From the NCBI GenBank assembly GCA_034231615.1, contig CM067311.1, positions 12,402,310 through 12,466,309 of the forward strand: a stretch of 64,000 nt of DNA, in the 5' to 3' direction. Below the pieces are notes generated by a model, which was not told the DNA's origin, ran no database searches, and saw only the letters and a list, made by a program, of their open reading frames with translations. The position numbers were made by a program, and so were the translations under genes. Source of the stretch: Meghimatium bilineatum (taxonomy: Eukaryota; Mollusca; Gastropoda; Stylommatophora; Philomycidae). Of this stretch, positions 1 to 11,335 are shown piece after piece; within the stretch, counting starts at the first letter, position 1, and each line of letters opens with the position of its first letter.

Positions 1-169
1 TGATGGTTTACAAGCCAAGTCTGTGTTCCAGCGCTTTCTGTGGTATGGTGGTCGATAGCGTGGTGGGTTGCTCTGCTTGTCTTTGTTGCGATCTGTGGAT
101 GTAAGAACACCATAAACCTGTGTTTAAAATTATATTTATTTTACAAGCTGACGTACTGTTGCTATAAGC

Positions 170-720
170 CGTCTTCTTCTTCTTTTGTTCGTTAATAATG
201 TGTATATCTGCAATGTTGTTTCTTGTATAAATTGGACAGTGTTTTCCATTTCTTGTTTTGTACCAAAAAGTTTAACATTCATCGGTGTATCAGAAGGCCA
301 GTATGTGCATCTTAATGTGTCATAGATTGCACATTCTTAAAGGATATATTCTGAAGTCTGGTTGGCTTGTCCACAAATACACTTTGCTGTCGTGCCAATT
401 TTAAATTTTGTTTACATATGGCTGTTTTGTCTATTGTGTCCAGTTCTGAGTCGAAATATGATGACCTGTTCTTGTGTGTTAAGTAGTTGGTAGTCGTCCC
501 GTGAAGGTAAGTTAGGCTTTCATTGTGCCTTTATCATGGATTTCTTTTGTTAATAGCTAATTGGTACATCCGGTTGCTGCATGTTAGCACCTTCCCTGGC
601 GAGTTAATCAGCTCTCTCATTTCCAGCTATTCCACAGTGTGATGGAATCCATTGCAGTATAACTCTACACCTATTTTGTACTATGGACAATACCTCTTTT
701 AATTATGTCTATCAGCTGTC
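170..720 (-). pseudogene. LINE 3' fragment with RNase H remnant
   Basis: Reading the minus strand around 590-660 gives ILQWIPSHCGIAGNERAD followed by a stop and LAREG. This is the conserved RNase H end found in I/Jockey-type LINEs. The 3' end near 170 is a GAAGAAGAAGA tail, the same kind as in the 9821-10438 and 28893-29136 copies. The frame is broken by stops, so this is a dead copy. Confidence 0.7.
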
Positions 721-860
721 AAATATATGCCTGTTGTCTCTGGTGACCAATACCATCTTACTTTTACAATCTAGTGTACTGTTGCTATCAGCTGTCAAAT
801 ATATGCCTGTTGTCTCTGGTGACCAATACCATCTTACTTTTACAAGCTAGTTTAAAAATA
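709..860. repeat. Tandem duplication of a 76-bp segment
   Basis: Two nearly identical copies, at 709-784 and 785-860, both start CTATCAGCTGTCAAATATAT and end in CTTACTTTTACAA. They differ at a few bases near the junction. No coding content. Confidence 0.85.
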
Positions 861-1274
861 ATAACCAAGAAATGTAAAATACTGCATGTTTCCCGTTAGG
901 GAGTTACCAGGAGATGGTATTTGTAGCTGTGTAATAAAGTCTGCATGTCTTGCCGGTGTCACTTCATTTGCAGGGTGAGTTTTTTGTGTATTTTTCCTTC
1001 GACAGAAAAAAAAACCTAGTCCTTACCGGGAACTCTGGACATCACGGATATGGGATCAACTCTCTAAACTCTCGGTCATGCGCCACACAAGCTGGGGTAC
1101 TGTTTCTATTGTCAAATATATGCTGCTGTCTAGGGAGGGGGAAGAGAGAATGAGATATCTTTACCATAATCCATCTAAGCTGCGAGGCAAAGAATTATAC
1201 GCATAAAATGTAAGACTCCGTGCACATAATCTAGAAATGCGAATAGAAAGAAAAAGCATATACTGTTTTGAGTG
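861..1274. other. Unassigned stretch
   Basis: No convincing gene. The open frames here are short and lack similarity to anything I recognise. A few words (GTCAAATATATGC near 1110) echo the 76-bp duplication just upstream, so it may be older repeat debris. Confidence 0.4.
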
Positions 1275-2195
1275 TTTTGCGGGGTGCAAAGGGTACCACA
1301 TTGCTCTCGGCGGACCCCGGGTTATCAGATAATCAAGATCCCAAAAGTACCTCCTCATGGTGTACCCTGGAAACAGAAATACAGCTGCTCGTGCTGATTC
1401 TGGCTAAACATTTTGGGGATTGTGACCGTGAATGTGGAAGCACCAGATGGAAAGAGAATTGATTGCAAAAGAGACAGTCAATATCTCCGACACCACTGCG
1501 CCAACACATGCAGTAGCACTGTCGACAAACAGTGACTCTAAGTCTGTCCGGTCCGAGCATTGGAGGGGAGACTAATGAAAACGACACGAAAAGGTAGATG
1601 TATGGCGAGAGACGAAAAGACAACATACTGAGTAAAATTAACTGGCACCATAGCGCCAGAGGGCAGCGCGAAGTGCGTATAGAAAGGGACAACGTTCCAA
1701 GGAAGTCGGAACTATACGCTCTGTTAGATCCAGACACGCTTCTAGTTACCGGTGCTGCTTACGGGCAGAGACCATGACTCAATCGTGGGCGCCCGGCATA
1801 GAAAGCAGCCCTGGTCCAACTCTAGTGTCACGCTATCCTATACCGGAAACATACTCGCGTAGAGAAATAGTTCCGTACCTGATGGGCTCAGACACAAACA
1901 GGACAAAGTTGTTCAACTCGAGATCACGCCTTGCTCCCAAACTAGTGGTGAGACTCAACTTGGACGATGGGTTCACGATGTCGGTGAATAACACCTAGGC
2001 TAATAAGGCGAAAGAGCCCGGGTCTAACTCTTCTGTCGAGTTCTTCCTTAACCGGAACTAGGCTCGCGGATGAGAAGAGGTTCAGTACCCGATGGGCACA
2101 GGCACAGAACGTCTAATTACACGAGACAAGTTCACTGACTATGGAACACCTCGTGCGAGATAGACGTGAACAACAAGCGTCTAGGCGAATTCTGA
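1275..2195 (+). repeat. Rep-E, dispersed repeat, copy 1
   Basis: This relatively GC-rich segment matches the reverse complement of 19385-20135 along its length. Shared landmarks are AAGGGTACC at the start, GTACACC..GAAACAGAAAT, AACACATGCAG, GTACCCGATGGGCACAGG and AACACCTCGTGCGAGAT at the end. No long intact frame exists, so its class is unknown. It may be a non-autonomous or decayed element. Confidence 0.65.
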
Positions 2196-2309
2196 GTCAT
2201 TACACACCCGGGCGCACGTCGACAGATAGGCAGGCTGTCATAGGCTAGGGAAACCCACTAACTGATTTAAGGGCATGACGAAAACGGATGTGCTCGGACT
2301 CGGATACAT

Positions 2310-3345
2310 GAGATTGCACACCAGAATGTGCACGAGATTGCACACCAAAATGGACGCGAGTTGCACATCAGAATGTACACGAGATTGCACACGAGAATAT
2401 ACATGAGATTGCACACCAGAATGTGCACGAAACTGCAAAAATTACACACCAGAATGTACACATGATTGTACACCAGAATGTGCACATGATTGTACACCAG
2501 AATGTGCACATGGTTGTACACCAGAATGTGCACATGATTGTACACCAGAATGTACACATGATTGTACACCAGAATGTACACATTATTGTACACCAGAATG
2601 TACACATGATTGTACACCAGAATGTGCACATAATTGTACACCAGAATGTACACATGATTGTACACCAGAATGTACACATTATTGTACACCAGAATGTACA
2701 CATTATTGTACACCAGAATGTACACATTATTGTACACCAGAATGTGCACATGATTGTACACCAGAATGTACACATGATTGTACACCAGAATGTACACATT
2801 ATTGTACACCAGAATGTACACATTATTGTACACCAGAATGTACACATTATTGTACACGAGTTTGCACACGAGATTGAACACGAGAATATACACGAGATTG
2901 CACACCAGAATGTACACATGATTGTACACCAGAATGTGCACATTATTGTACACCAGAATGTACACATGATTGTACACCAGAATGTACACATTATTGTACA
3001 CCAGAATGTACACATGATTGTACACCAGAATGTACACATGATTGTACACCAGAATGTACACATGATTGTACACCAGAATGTACACATGATTGTACACCAG
3101 AATGTACACATGATTGTACACCAGAATGTACACATGATTGTACACCAGAATGTACACATGATTGTACACCAGAATGTACACATGATTGTACACCAGAATG
3201 TACACATGATTGTACACCAAAATGTACACATTATTGTACACCAGAATGTACACATTATTGTACACCAGAATGTACACATTATTGTACACCAGAATGTACA
3301 CATGATTGTACACCAGAATGTACACATGATTGTACACCAGAATGG
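2310..3345. repeat. 24-bp minisatellite, about 42 units
   Basis: The unit begins CCAGAATGTACACATGATTG and ends TACA. The first units (to about 2450) and one block at 2855-2905 are divergent (CACGAGATTGCA-type) while the rest differ at one or two positions. Because 24 is divisible by 3 and the unit has no stop in several frames, long open frames of 315-356 codons appear on both strands. They have no start context or codon bias of a gene and are not called as coding. Confidence 0.97.
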
Positions 3346-3650
3346 TCTAAAAATCGTTTATCAATGTTGAAACGCCCCTTTCCTCAACCTTACCTAAGAA
3401 GTATAACCCCTCCCCCCCCCGCTCTGATTGCATATATAACAGCCTTTAGCTAAAAAATCGATGAAACGAATAAACTACTATAAATATTGAACACTATTCA
3501 CACTGTTCTAAACGAAACAAATCATAAATGTTATTAAACTATCTTGAATTTTAGATTAACGTTAAAACCTGTTTGTTCCTTCTGAAAAATGTAAGCCGTC
3601 TCCTTCAAGTTGTCCTGAAGGTAAAAAAAAATATCAATAAATCAATCTAG

Positions 3651-3651
<1 letters not shown>
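3346..3651. other. Unassigned AT-rich stretch
   Basis: No gene or recognisable repeat, apart from a short C-run near 3412-3420. It separates the 24-bp array from the AT microsatellite. Confidence 0.4.

Positions 3652-3652
<1 letters not shown>

Positions 3653-3684
<32 letters not shown>
3653..3684. repeat. (AT)n microsatellite
   Basis: Sixteen uninterrupted AT dinucleotides. Confidence 0.95.
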
Positions 3685-3687
<3 letters not shown>

Positions 3688-3814
3688 GGTAAATACTATC
3701 GAGAGCATCAGCGGTATAGACGACCTTCCAACAGAATTAATTAACGCCCCACTTGTTAGGTTTATTATTGTAGTTGGACTTTCGAGGGCCACAATTTATA
3801 TACTTGAAATCGCC

Positions 3815-3907
3815 CTGGCTATTTTTGGCATGCGATTCCAAGTATGTAAATAATGACCAACCGAAATCCCAACAATAATCAAAAGACCAAGTCAATGGGG
3901 TCCTAAT
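3815..3907 (+). repeat. Rep-F, dispersed repeat, copy 1
   Basis: Matches the reverse complement of 26395-26487. Shared words include CTATTTTTGGCATG, GTATGTAAATA, CAATCAAAATCC-like and GGGGTCC at the end. Class unknown; the GGGGTCC end may be an element terminus. Confidence 0.6.
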
Positions 3908-4149
3908 TAATTATGTTGGAAAGTCTTGAGTGGAAACGGTCATGTTACAGTACTATTAAGAAAGTCACGGTAACCTAAGCTGAAGTATGAGTCATAAAAC
4001 AGCTTTCTTCTATAGGTTAGGTTAGGTATTTTGATTATCCTCTTCGCACATCAGACTTGTCTATAGGTGCTCAGATCTGCACTTTAGTAACTCTCTCAGG
4101 GTATGACGGCTGATGGTTCCGATTCTATGTTAGTTCAGTGTTCTTTTTT

Positions 4150-4580
4150 TAATCAGGTGTTCTCTAGGGCCAGACCTATTCTCACTCCTAGATCGTGCAT
4201 TCGCGATATTGACTCATGACAATTAATCTCAAAATCCACCGATTGTGCGGGCTCACGAAGAGCACTGAGTATGTCTGCTCGGTCCATAGGTTGACCATCT
4301 TTTGTGGTGGCGAGACCAGTTAATTTGTCCGCCCGTTCGTTTCCCTCCACACCCGCGTGCCTGGGGACACAGAAAAGAGTGATTTTTCGCAGTGATACCC
4401 ACGTTTAAGCTTTCTCTAATGACTCCACCAATTCCCTACGTGCTTCACCTGTTTTGATTTTCTGAATCATATTAATTAAGTCACTTAATATGCACGCCTG
4501 AGAATATTCTTACACAGTTTTCCTCATAAGCTCTCAGCTGTGTATATACCGCTACTTATTCATTTTCTCGGTAACTACAT
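4150..4580 (-). pseudogene. RNase H-type LINE C-terminal fragment
   Basis: The minus strand encodes GVEGNERADKLTGLATT, the characteristic end of a LINE RNase H domain, then DILSALREP and SISRMHDLGVRIG. The same family is seen at 23030-23255 plus 24653-24835, and at 24960-25945. In this copy the site interrupted at 23256 is intact (DFEINCHESISRM). Only about 60 residues stay in one frame. Confidence 0.72.
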
Positions 4581-5290
4581 GTTAGATCGCAGATATATTA
4601 GGCATACAACTTGTGAATCTCAATGACGCTATATAAATCATATTTTGTTCTTAGAAAATGTATCTAGTTTTTGCAAATCTCCTTTAATATAAGTTATAAA
4701 TTTATCAATCTCATTCAACTGTACATAAAATGCCATTGTTTTTCTACAATAAACATCCATCTTATTCTAACAAAAGTTTTATTTTATTAGAAGAGAAATG
4801 TACTTACAACATTACAAATCTTGATTTCCATGTGCACCAGAATCAACACAATAAAGCCCCCTGAACACAACAATCTTTTAAACTGAGACATTGTCGTTTA
4901 GTAAACACTTAAATTCAGAATTCAAAGCAAACTGACTGACTACATCACTCGTGCTAGAATGCATATCGCGTGTTTTTAATTGTGGTCACTGCTATTTGTT
5001 ATCATCGCAGTGACCAATGGAAATCATGGAAATTCTTCCTGCTCCAGACAGAAAAGGAAACAGCAGTTGTATTGATAGACATAGACGATACGTACAACCA
5101 TGAACTATATCCATCTTGACAATATTGACCTAAGAATTACCCACTGGATAGCAAACATGTGCATGTGTAGAAAAGTTGCTCTGCGGGGTGAGGTACCTGG
5201 ACCTCAGAGATCAGAAAAATCGCACCCAGTCTGCCACGGTGATCCCAAATATATCCTGTGCTTTTCAACGTGTAAACATTAAAAATTGTA
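4581..5290. other. Unassigned stretch with one strong inverted repeat
   Basis: No gene is supported. At 4983-5016 a perfect 10-bp inverted repeat TGGTCACTGC / GCAGTGACCA surrounds a 14-base loop. The open frame at 5100-5282 is short and unrecognised. Confidence 0.4.
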
Positions 5291-5599
5291 CAATTGCAAA
5301 CCTCAGGGTCGGTTAGTGTTTTCTACTCTCACATCCGTACAAAAGAACATATATTATTGGAGATTTATATAGATTAATCTTCACTGCTGTACTTATTTTA
5401 CTCATATTAAATATATGGTATTCAATCTGGACATTAAAGTCGACGCTATTTCAAGACTAATCTTTATTTCGTTGTTAGTGTTTTCATCGCTGCTCGTACA
5501 ATATCCTAAAAAATAATTCAATGTATCAACTTCTTCTAGTTTCTGTTAATTTATCAAGATGTTAACAGGAGTCGTGTTGTCATATCTGCCATTATTTTG

Positions 5600-6030
5600 C
5601 TTTTATGATGTTTATTTCCATACTAAAAGTTGTTTTTTTCAAGTTTAGAAGTAAGTTCTGGAAGTTCTTGTTCACAGCCAGCCATAAGATCAATGTCATC
5701 TGCAAACGGCAAGTTGCTAAGAGAGCGGCCACCAATTTAAATCGTTGTTTGATGGTTCTGTAATGTCTCATGCACGATTTATTCCAAGATTATATTGAAT
5801 AACACTGGTGATAATATGCATCAATGTCGAATCCCTGCAGTTATTTTGAAAAAGGCGCCGATACCAATATTAATTACAATAGCACTAGCTTCTACTTTGT
5901 ATAGTGCTTCAATGTATTCTATTATATTTCTCTCAAAATTAGTTTCCCATAATCTTCCATAAACTTTCTTGCCATACTCGACGGAATGCCTTAGTGAAGT
6001 CTTTAACATTGTGATAGATTTGATGCCGAT
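5600..6030 (-). pseudogene. LINE reverse transcriptase fragment
   Basis: On the minus strand the sequence reads IIEYIEALYKVEASAIV, then a degraded GIRH.CILSP step (usually GVRQGCxLSP) and PFADDIDLMAGCEQEL with the catalytic FADD. The same family is found at 23256-24652. Several stops and frameshifts show it is dead; both ends are eroded. Confidence 0.75.
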
Positions 6031-6800
6031 TTTGTAGGTGCTTCTCCATGAGTATTTTGATGTTGAAAATGTGTGCTATATAACTTTTGTCTTTACGAAA
6101 GCATTGCGTGTTCTTCAGCTAGGGTGATCCTAATACATCCAAAGAATTCACCAATGCAAAATCTATAGCATCTATGGACTAAATAATAGCAATATTTCAG
6201 CGTCATTGATATTCTAAAGTTGCATGCCCAAAATCTCTGCGATCTAATATATAGTTTCGGAGAAAATTCTTCCAACATTAATTAGTAAACGAAATATAGT
6301 AATAGATTGACCATAAACTGCGTGACTAGCTTCGTCTTTGAACGTGCTCAATAGCGATTGCACCATTCCTCGACCTTCCAAGTGAATGAGCACTGGTGCC
6401 CATATTCTTGTGGATGGGTGAGCCATTTGGAGTAATTTGTAATTCAAAATACTAATAACGAATGAACCCAAAACACGGGTTTGATAGTCAGCAGACAAAT
6501 TACTTAGCACTACAGTACAATACATTACAGTTAAAAAGTAGGACAAAAATTATGATCACCATGCAGAAATAAATAACAGTATTATTGAAGGAAGAGACAA
6601 ATAATAATTACAAAATAGAGATCAATATCAGTGAAGTTCACACAGCAGTTAGATATGAGAAACATGTCTCTAAGTGGATAAATAAAGTGGCAATTGCTTT
6701 TCCTCGTGTAGCAATGAGTAATAATGTTTTATGTTGTTGGCTTATTCGTGTGATAATCGATAATAGGTGAGACTAAAGTAAAGCAGTTTATGAGTAGGCC
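6031..6800. other. Unassigned AT-rich stretch
   Basis: Only short open frames with no recognisable motif. It may include further LINE debris upstream of the RT fragment, but I cannot support a call. Confidence 0.35.
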
Positions 6801-6804
6801 TAGA

Positions 6805-6982
6805 GAAAAACAGATCAAAGTTATAAGTTGTACATTTCAAAAACAGATCGAAGTTATAAGTTGTACATTTCAAAAACAGATCGAAGTTATAAGTTGTACA
6901 TTTCAAAAACAGATCGAAGTTATAAGTTGTACATTTCAAAAACAGATCGAAGTTATAAGTTGTACATTTCAAAAACAGATTC
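6805..6982. repeat. 33-bp minisatellite, about 5 units
   Basis: The unit starts AAACAGATCGAAGTTATAAG and ends TGTACATTTCAA. Units are nearly identical. As the period is a multiple of 3 it gives an 11-residue repeating open frame on both strands, which I regard as non-coding. Confidence 0.95.
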
Positions 6983-7139
6983 AGGGATATAAAGGAATAC
7001 ATGTAACCAGTAGCGAAACTAGGAAGAGCTAAACGAATCGGCAGAACCTGTTGTCGGCATCACAACCAATCTCCTTATTTTTCAACGTTTGCTCTCAAAG
7101 TTATGTAGATTACTATGGTTTTGTATGGGGGTTTTATGG

Positions 7140-7400
7140 ATGCATTTCTGGTCCCCGAAGAGAGGCGTTCCAGTGTAGCAGTGATCCAGGATCGTCACGT
7201 CCTGCCAGGGGCAAACCATTTACCGGCCCACTAGTTCATCACCCATACGTCAGATTTATGGGTCCATCGGCATTGGTGGCACCTCCGGCATTCCTTGCCA
7301 CCAGGAGGACGGCTACAGGAGGGCAAAAGTGCAATGTCCGCTGGTTCGCATCTCTTCATCATCCATGGGGGCCGTTTTACAGGAGACAAAAGCAAGGCAC
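7140..7400 (-). repeat. Rep-C, dispersed repeat, copy 1
   Basis: In reverse orientation this matches the 3' half of the copies at 17575-18375 and 62410-63075: GGACATTGC/ATCCATGG with GAAGAGATGCGAACC, and GTCCCCGAAGAGAGG at the far end. No tandem expansion in this copy. The overlapping open frame (7051-7428) is not recognisable as a protein. Confidence 0.6.
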
Positions 7401-7459
7401 TGAGGCAAGTCAAACATATAACCCATGAGTGAGGAACAAGGATATACACACATAACATT

Positions 7460-7850
7460 TAGGTAGGGACGGCCTGGATCCGCTTCAAGTAGGATAGATT
7501 CATTACCGTTTCAGGATCCTTGGTGAGGTCGTAGGAATTTGATAAGAAAAGTGGTGTGTAAGAAGAGAAGAAAAAGAAGGAGGGATCCGGGTATCCCATT
7601 ACACGAACCAAATTGCAGACACTGCTACGCACAAGAAGAGACTGTTGAACACCTACTACTGCAGTGCCCAAAACTAACAGACATCTGACAAGAACTATTA
7701 CCACCACTTCCAGCTATACACAACACACTCTACACAACTGCACCACAACTGAGGAAAACCTGCGCATTCGCCAGAAGGGCTATGGGCTGTCAAGAGCTTC
7801 CTGCTCAAAGCGAAAGGGATTGAATCATCATCATCATCATCATCATGTAG
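7460..7850 (+). pseudogene. Probable LINE 3' debris
   Basis: The + strand has a degenerate frame (HYTNQIADTATHKKRLLNTY, then a zinc-finger-poor tail) ending GLWAVKSFLLKAKGIES before a (CAT)n tract at 7827-7846. It resembles the C-terminal end of RNase H-type LINEs. Stops interrupt it. Weakly supported. Confidence 0.4.
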
Positions 7851-8330
7851 ATTAGCAAGATTTAGTCTGAAAAATATATTCTCTAATATGACTTTGTCGT
7901 TAGAGGTGAGACAGAGAGTTATTCAGTGTTATATAACTCTTGTACTAACATATATATGCGATTCTTGGACAATAAACAAACTGGAGAGTGGGAAATTAGA
8001 AACAGTAGAGATGTGGTTCTACGGAACAATGCTGAGAATACCATAGGCTGCCAGAAAAACTAATGTGGAGGTATTGAAAGGGTCAAATGCGAAACGGAGC
8101 TTAATAAATAATATAAGAAAAAGACAATCTTCATTTTTTGGCCACTTCATGAGACAGGAAGGTTTGGAGAACCTAGTCTTAACAGGCAAAATTGAATGAA
8201 AGAGAGACGGAGTGCGACAATGTGAGAAAATATTAGACAGTTTGAAAACCTGGCACGGAAGAGAAACAACAACGATCTTGATAAATAATGCTGGAGATAA
8301 AGAGCTGTGGAGAGTCATGATCGCCTAGCC
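7851..8330 (+). pseudogene. LINE C-terminal (post-RT) fragment, 'SWTINKLES' family
   Basis: The + strand reads RQRVIQCYITLVLTYICDSW, TINKLESGKLETVEMWFYGT, RKRQSSFFGHFMRQEGLENL and KILDSLKTWHGRETTTILIN. This is the conserved thumb/C-terminal region of a craniate- and mollusc-type endonuclease/RT LINE. A second copy is at 12920-13412 in the opposite strand. In-frame stops at IP*AARK and IE*KRDG make it a pseudogene. Confidence 0.85.
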
Positions 8331-8364
8331 AGCCAGCCAGCATGTCACTGATGATGATGACGAG

Positions 8365-8600
8365 TCTGGAGAACGGAATGCGCTGTTTCATGGTTTGCAT
8401 CTTGACTGCGATATTTGCGCATTTCGACCAAGTAACTTCAGAATGGCTTATGAGATACATTGTCGCTCTATAGTATGAGACAGCCAATGCCACCTCCAAA
8501 GCTTTCTTAGTTGTCTCCTATGATATGCATGGCAAGTAACAGTATCACTATTCTTTGCTCCACCTGCAAGCAGTCACTCAAGGGCACCACACCTGAAACA
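8365..8600 (-). repeat. SINE-A, diverged copy
   Basis: Reverse-orientation matches to SINE-A include TCTGGAGAACGGAATGCGCT, CATGGTTTGCAT, GACAGCCAATGCCACCTCC and CTATTCTTTGCTCC. Strongly diverged, without a visible TSD. Confidence 0.7.
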
Positions 8601-8689
8601 ACTTTAGTTTGTATGTGGCCGGAGCCAGAGCTTTCCAATGCATCACAATGTGTTGATTCGGCGTTGTATTTAGCAATTCTAAAACCAGA

Positions 8690-8990
8690 TTGAATTGACG
8701 TTTAGATCAAAATACCTTCATCAAAAATAGCAAACAAAAGAAATGGAAGGTCCAAAAAAAAAACACACTACAGATGAACTGGACGGTGGACAATAGCATG
8801 AAGACAACAGAAGCAATGAAGTATTACGGTAGAAATACAGCAATCACTATTTTGATTAAAAGAATATGAGACATTAAAACAAAGCAAAATAGCCAAGATA
8901 TGAAAATAATAGAAAGACAAAAACAAATTTATATATAGGAATGCATTTTATCGAGAGAAAAAAAAAGGCTTTAATTTGTCATATTCTAAT
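8690..8990. other. Unassigned A-rich stretch
   Basis: A-rich sequence just upstream of the LINE RT at 8995. It may be the degenerated 5' part of that element, but no motif is readable. Confidence 0.35.
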
Positions 8991-8994
8991 GTAT

Positions 8995-9820
8995 ACTAAC
9001 AGATTGAGACCTAACAAATTGTGATAACTGGAGGGGAATCACACTGCTATCCGTACCTGGCAAAATTCTTTGTAATATGATGCTTGCAAGATTAAAGTCA
9101 TCCTTAGACAAAAGACTTAGAGAAGAGCAGTCAGGCTTTAGACCAGGTCGTTTCTGCCTTGACCATATATTCACTCTTAGAACAATAATAGAAGAATGTC
9201 TAGAATTTAGATCTAATCTCATAATAAACTTCGTTGATTTTCAAAAAGCCTTCGACAGCATCCATCGACCATCGCTTTGGGAAATTTTAAAAATATATGG
9301 ATTCCAGAATAAATATATAAATGTGATAAAATAATTCTATACCAACACAAAATGCTGTGTTAGAACAGAAAAAGGCAATTCAGAATGGTTCCCTGTGATA
9401 ACTGGTGTTAAACAAGGCTGCCCTATGTCACCATTACTATTCAATATCGCAATTGACTTGGCTATAAGAAAAAGCACATCCAACACAAATTTAGGAATCA
9501 AATGGATAAATAAAGCAACATTAGAAGACCTGGATTTTGCCGATGATCTTGCACTATTGAGTGAAAACCATCAAGATGCGCAAACAAAAACTGATAGATT
9601 AAAACTCATTGCAGGACAAATAGGTCTCCAAATCAATTCAGCAAAAACAAAAATTATGGACTTCACCAATTCACCTAACGAAATTACTTTAAATGGACAA
9701 CAACTTGAAAAAGTACAGAAATTCTCCTATCTAGGAAGCAAATTAACACTCGACGGTGATGTCATGCCAGAAATTATAACTCGCATTGCCCTAGCATCAA
9801 GTGCATTTAACAGACTGTCT
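8995..9820 (+). pseudogene. LINE reverse transcriptase, 5' part of an interrupted copy
   Basis: Encodes CDNWRGI.LLSVPGKI, then REEQSGFRPGRFCLDHIFTL, NFVDFQKAFDSIHRPSLW, then after a stop TGVKQGCPMSPLLFNIAIDL, LEDLDFADDLALLSENHQDA and KTKIMDF. These are RT motifs 1-7 with the FADD catalytic pair intact. The stop after NVIK (9331) breaks the frame. The element is split at 9820/10439 by another LINE, and continues at 10450. Confidence 0.93.
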
Positions 9821-10438
9821 TCTTCTTCTTCTTCTGCGTTCAGCATGTGTTCATGCTATACCGTCAGATCTATCGTCAAGACGAAGTCCACTGTCTTCTC
9901 CAGGTCAGAGCGGCTGCCCTAGCTTTTGCCTCAAGTCTGTATCCTCTGGCCAGGTCTGCTGTCTCTGCTCTTTGTATGTTGGGCAGTCCTGAAGTATGTG
10001 TTCTAGAGTCTAGGTTCCGGATTCACATGGACATTCATCTGTGTATGAGATCCTTAAACGATAAAGGTGACCCAACAGTCTGCAATGGCCTGTTCTAAGG
10101 CGAAATATTGTGGTCTGTTGATATCTTTGGAGGAGATGTATTGCATCATGTTCGTATTCCCCTTCCATTTCTTTCTTCCACTTTGTTGTGTATGTGTTGC
10201 GGATTGTTTTTACTTCTCCGTAAGACAGTGGGTGTCTGTGTTGCTCCATTTCGCTTCCTGCCTTTGACAGAGCATCCGCTATCCATTTCCCATGATTCCA
10301 CAGTGTGATGGTATCCACTGAAGGGCAATAGCTGTTGATTTTTGGATCTGTCTTAGCTCATGTCTGATGTTGTACAGAAGGCTTTCGTTTCTGTTGCTCT
10401 GGATTGATTCCAGTAGGGATCTGCAATCTGTGAATATG
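9821..10438 (-). mobile_element. 5'-truncated RNase H LINE nested in another LINE
   Basis: The minus-strand insert ends in GAACGCAGAAGAAGAAGAAG and encodes GKWIADALSKAGSEMEQHRH, KEMEGEYEHDAIHLLQRYQQ and TTIFRLRTGHCRLLGHLYRL. This is the RNase H tail and C-terminal region of the LINE family also seen at 28893-29136. It is flanked by the 11-bp TSD ACAGACTGTCT (9810-9820 and 10439-10449), which shows target-primed insertion into the older LINE. Confidence 0.93.
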
Positions 10439-10960
10439 ACAGACTGTCTAATATCTGGAAGTCAAAGTCAATCAGCACACGCACGAAAATGCGCTTATTT
10501 AACTCCTGCGTTATTCCGGTGCTATCATATGGATGTGAGAGCTGGAAAAGCTCTTTATCTTCAGAAAAGAAATTATTGAGTTTCGAGAACAAATGTCCTC
10601 GTAGTATAACTAACACACATTGGAGTTAATTTAAATCGAATGATAAAATCAGAGAAGAGACACATCAAAATTTCATCACAGATGTTATTAGAAAACGCCG
10701 TTGGTCCTACATCGGGTATGTCCTACGCGCAGACACCAACAGAATACACCACCAATTTCTTGAATGGATACCTACAGGCAAAAGAGCAAGGGGTAGACCA
10801 AAAGAAACACTCAGAAGAACAATACTTACAGAAAGTAAAACAACAAATATTCATACTATTCAAGAACTGCACAGAATAGCTTTGAACAGCCAGAATTGGA
10901 GAGATCTGACCTCTGCCCTATGCGCTAACTTCGGCGCAAAAGGAAAATGAATGAATGAAT
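10439..10960 (+). pseudogene. LINE reverse transcriptase, 3' part of the interrupted copy
   Basis: Continues the 8995-9820 element: SISTRTKMRLFNSCVIPVLS, YGCESWKSS, TDVIRKRRWSYIGYVLRADT, GKRARGRPKETLRRTILTES and NWRDLTSALCANFGAKGK. It ends with an ATGAATGAATGAATG tail (10947-10961). Joined mentally around the insertion, RT and C-terminal parts are co-linear, though frameshifts remain. Confidence 0.9.
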
Positions 10961-11119
10961 GTATACTGATTCTCAAGGGTACACCTTGTCCTATTATCAA
11001 AAGAGCGCAGTCTGACGCCAGTGACTTTAAAGTGTCATAGGCAACAAGATCGTCTGTGTCGTTGAAATGTATCATTAAAAAGAGATATGTAATCATTGAT
11101 ATTCCTCTTCTTCATTCTT

Positions 11120-11335
11120 TCTTAAATGTGCGATTCTTAGCAAGATGTAATATAGAGAACGGAATGTTGTGTCTCATGGTTTACAGCGTTGCTGCGACAT
11201 ATCAGTCTTTCCATCTGACACATGGCTTGTAAGTCGCTTTGACATTCGACAAAATGGAACATCCGAATTCATCAACTAAACCCTCATATGTTCATCTGAA
11301 CGACATGCGTGGCAGTTTACAGAGTTGCTACTGTT
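11120..11335 (-). repeat. SINE-A, diverged copy
   Basis: Reverse-orientation matches: AGAGAACGGAATGTTGTGTC, CATGGTTTACAGCGTTGCTG, TCTGACACAT and GACATGCGTGGCAG. The tail is eroded and no TSD is clear. Confidence 0.72.

Noticed and set aside
2310..3345. CRISPR-like array
   Set aside because: No unique spacers: units are contiguous 24-mers, and the genome is eukaryotic. The same applies to the 53-bp and 29-bp arrays.
2267..3370. Long open frames on both strands (315-356 codons)
   Set aside because: Result of a 24-bp unit (multiple of 3) without stops; periodic peptide without known family.
8995..10960. Single continuous gene from the overlapping frames
   Set aside because: The middle part (9821-10438) is a reverse-oriented LINE with TSD, so the frames on each side belong to one older interrupted element.
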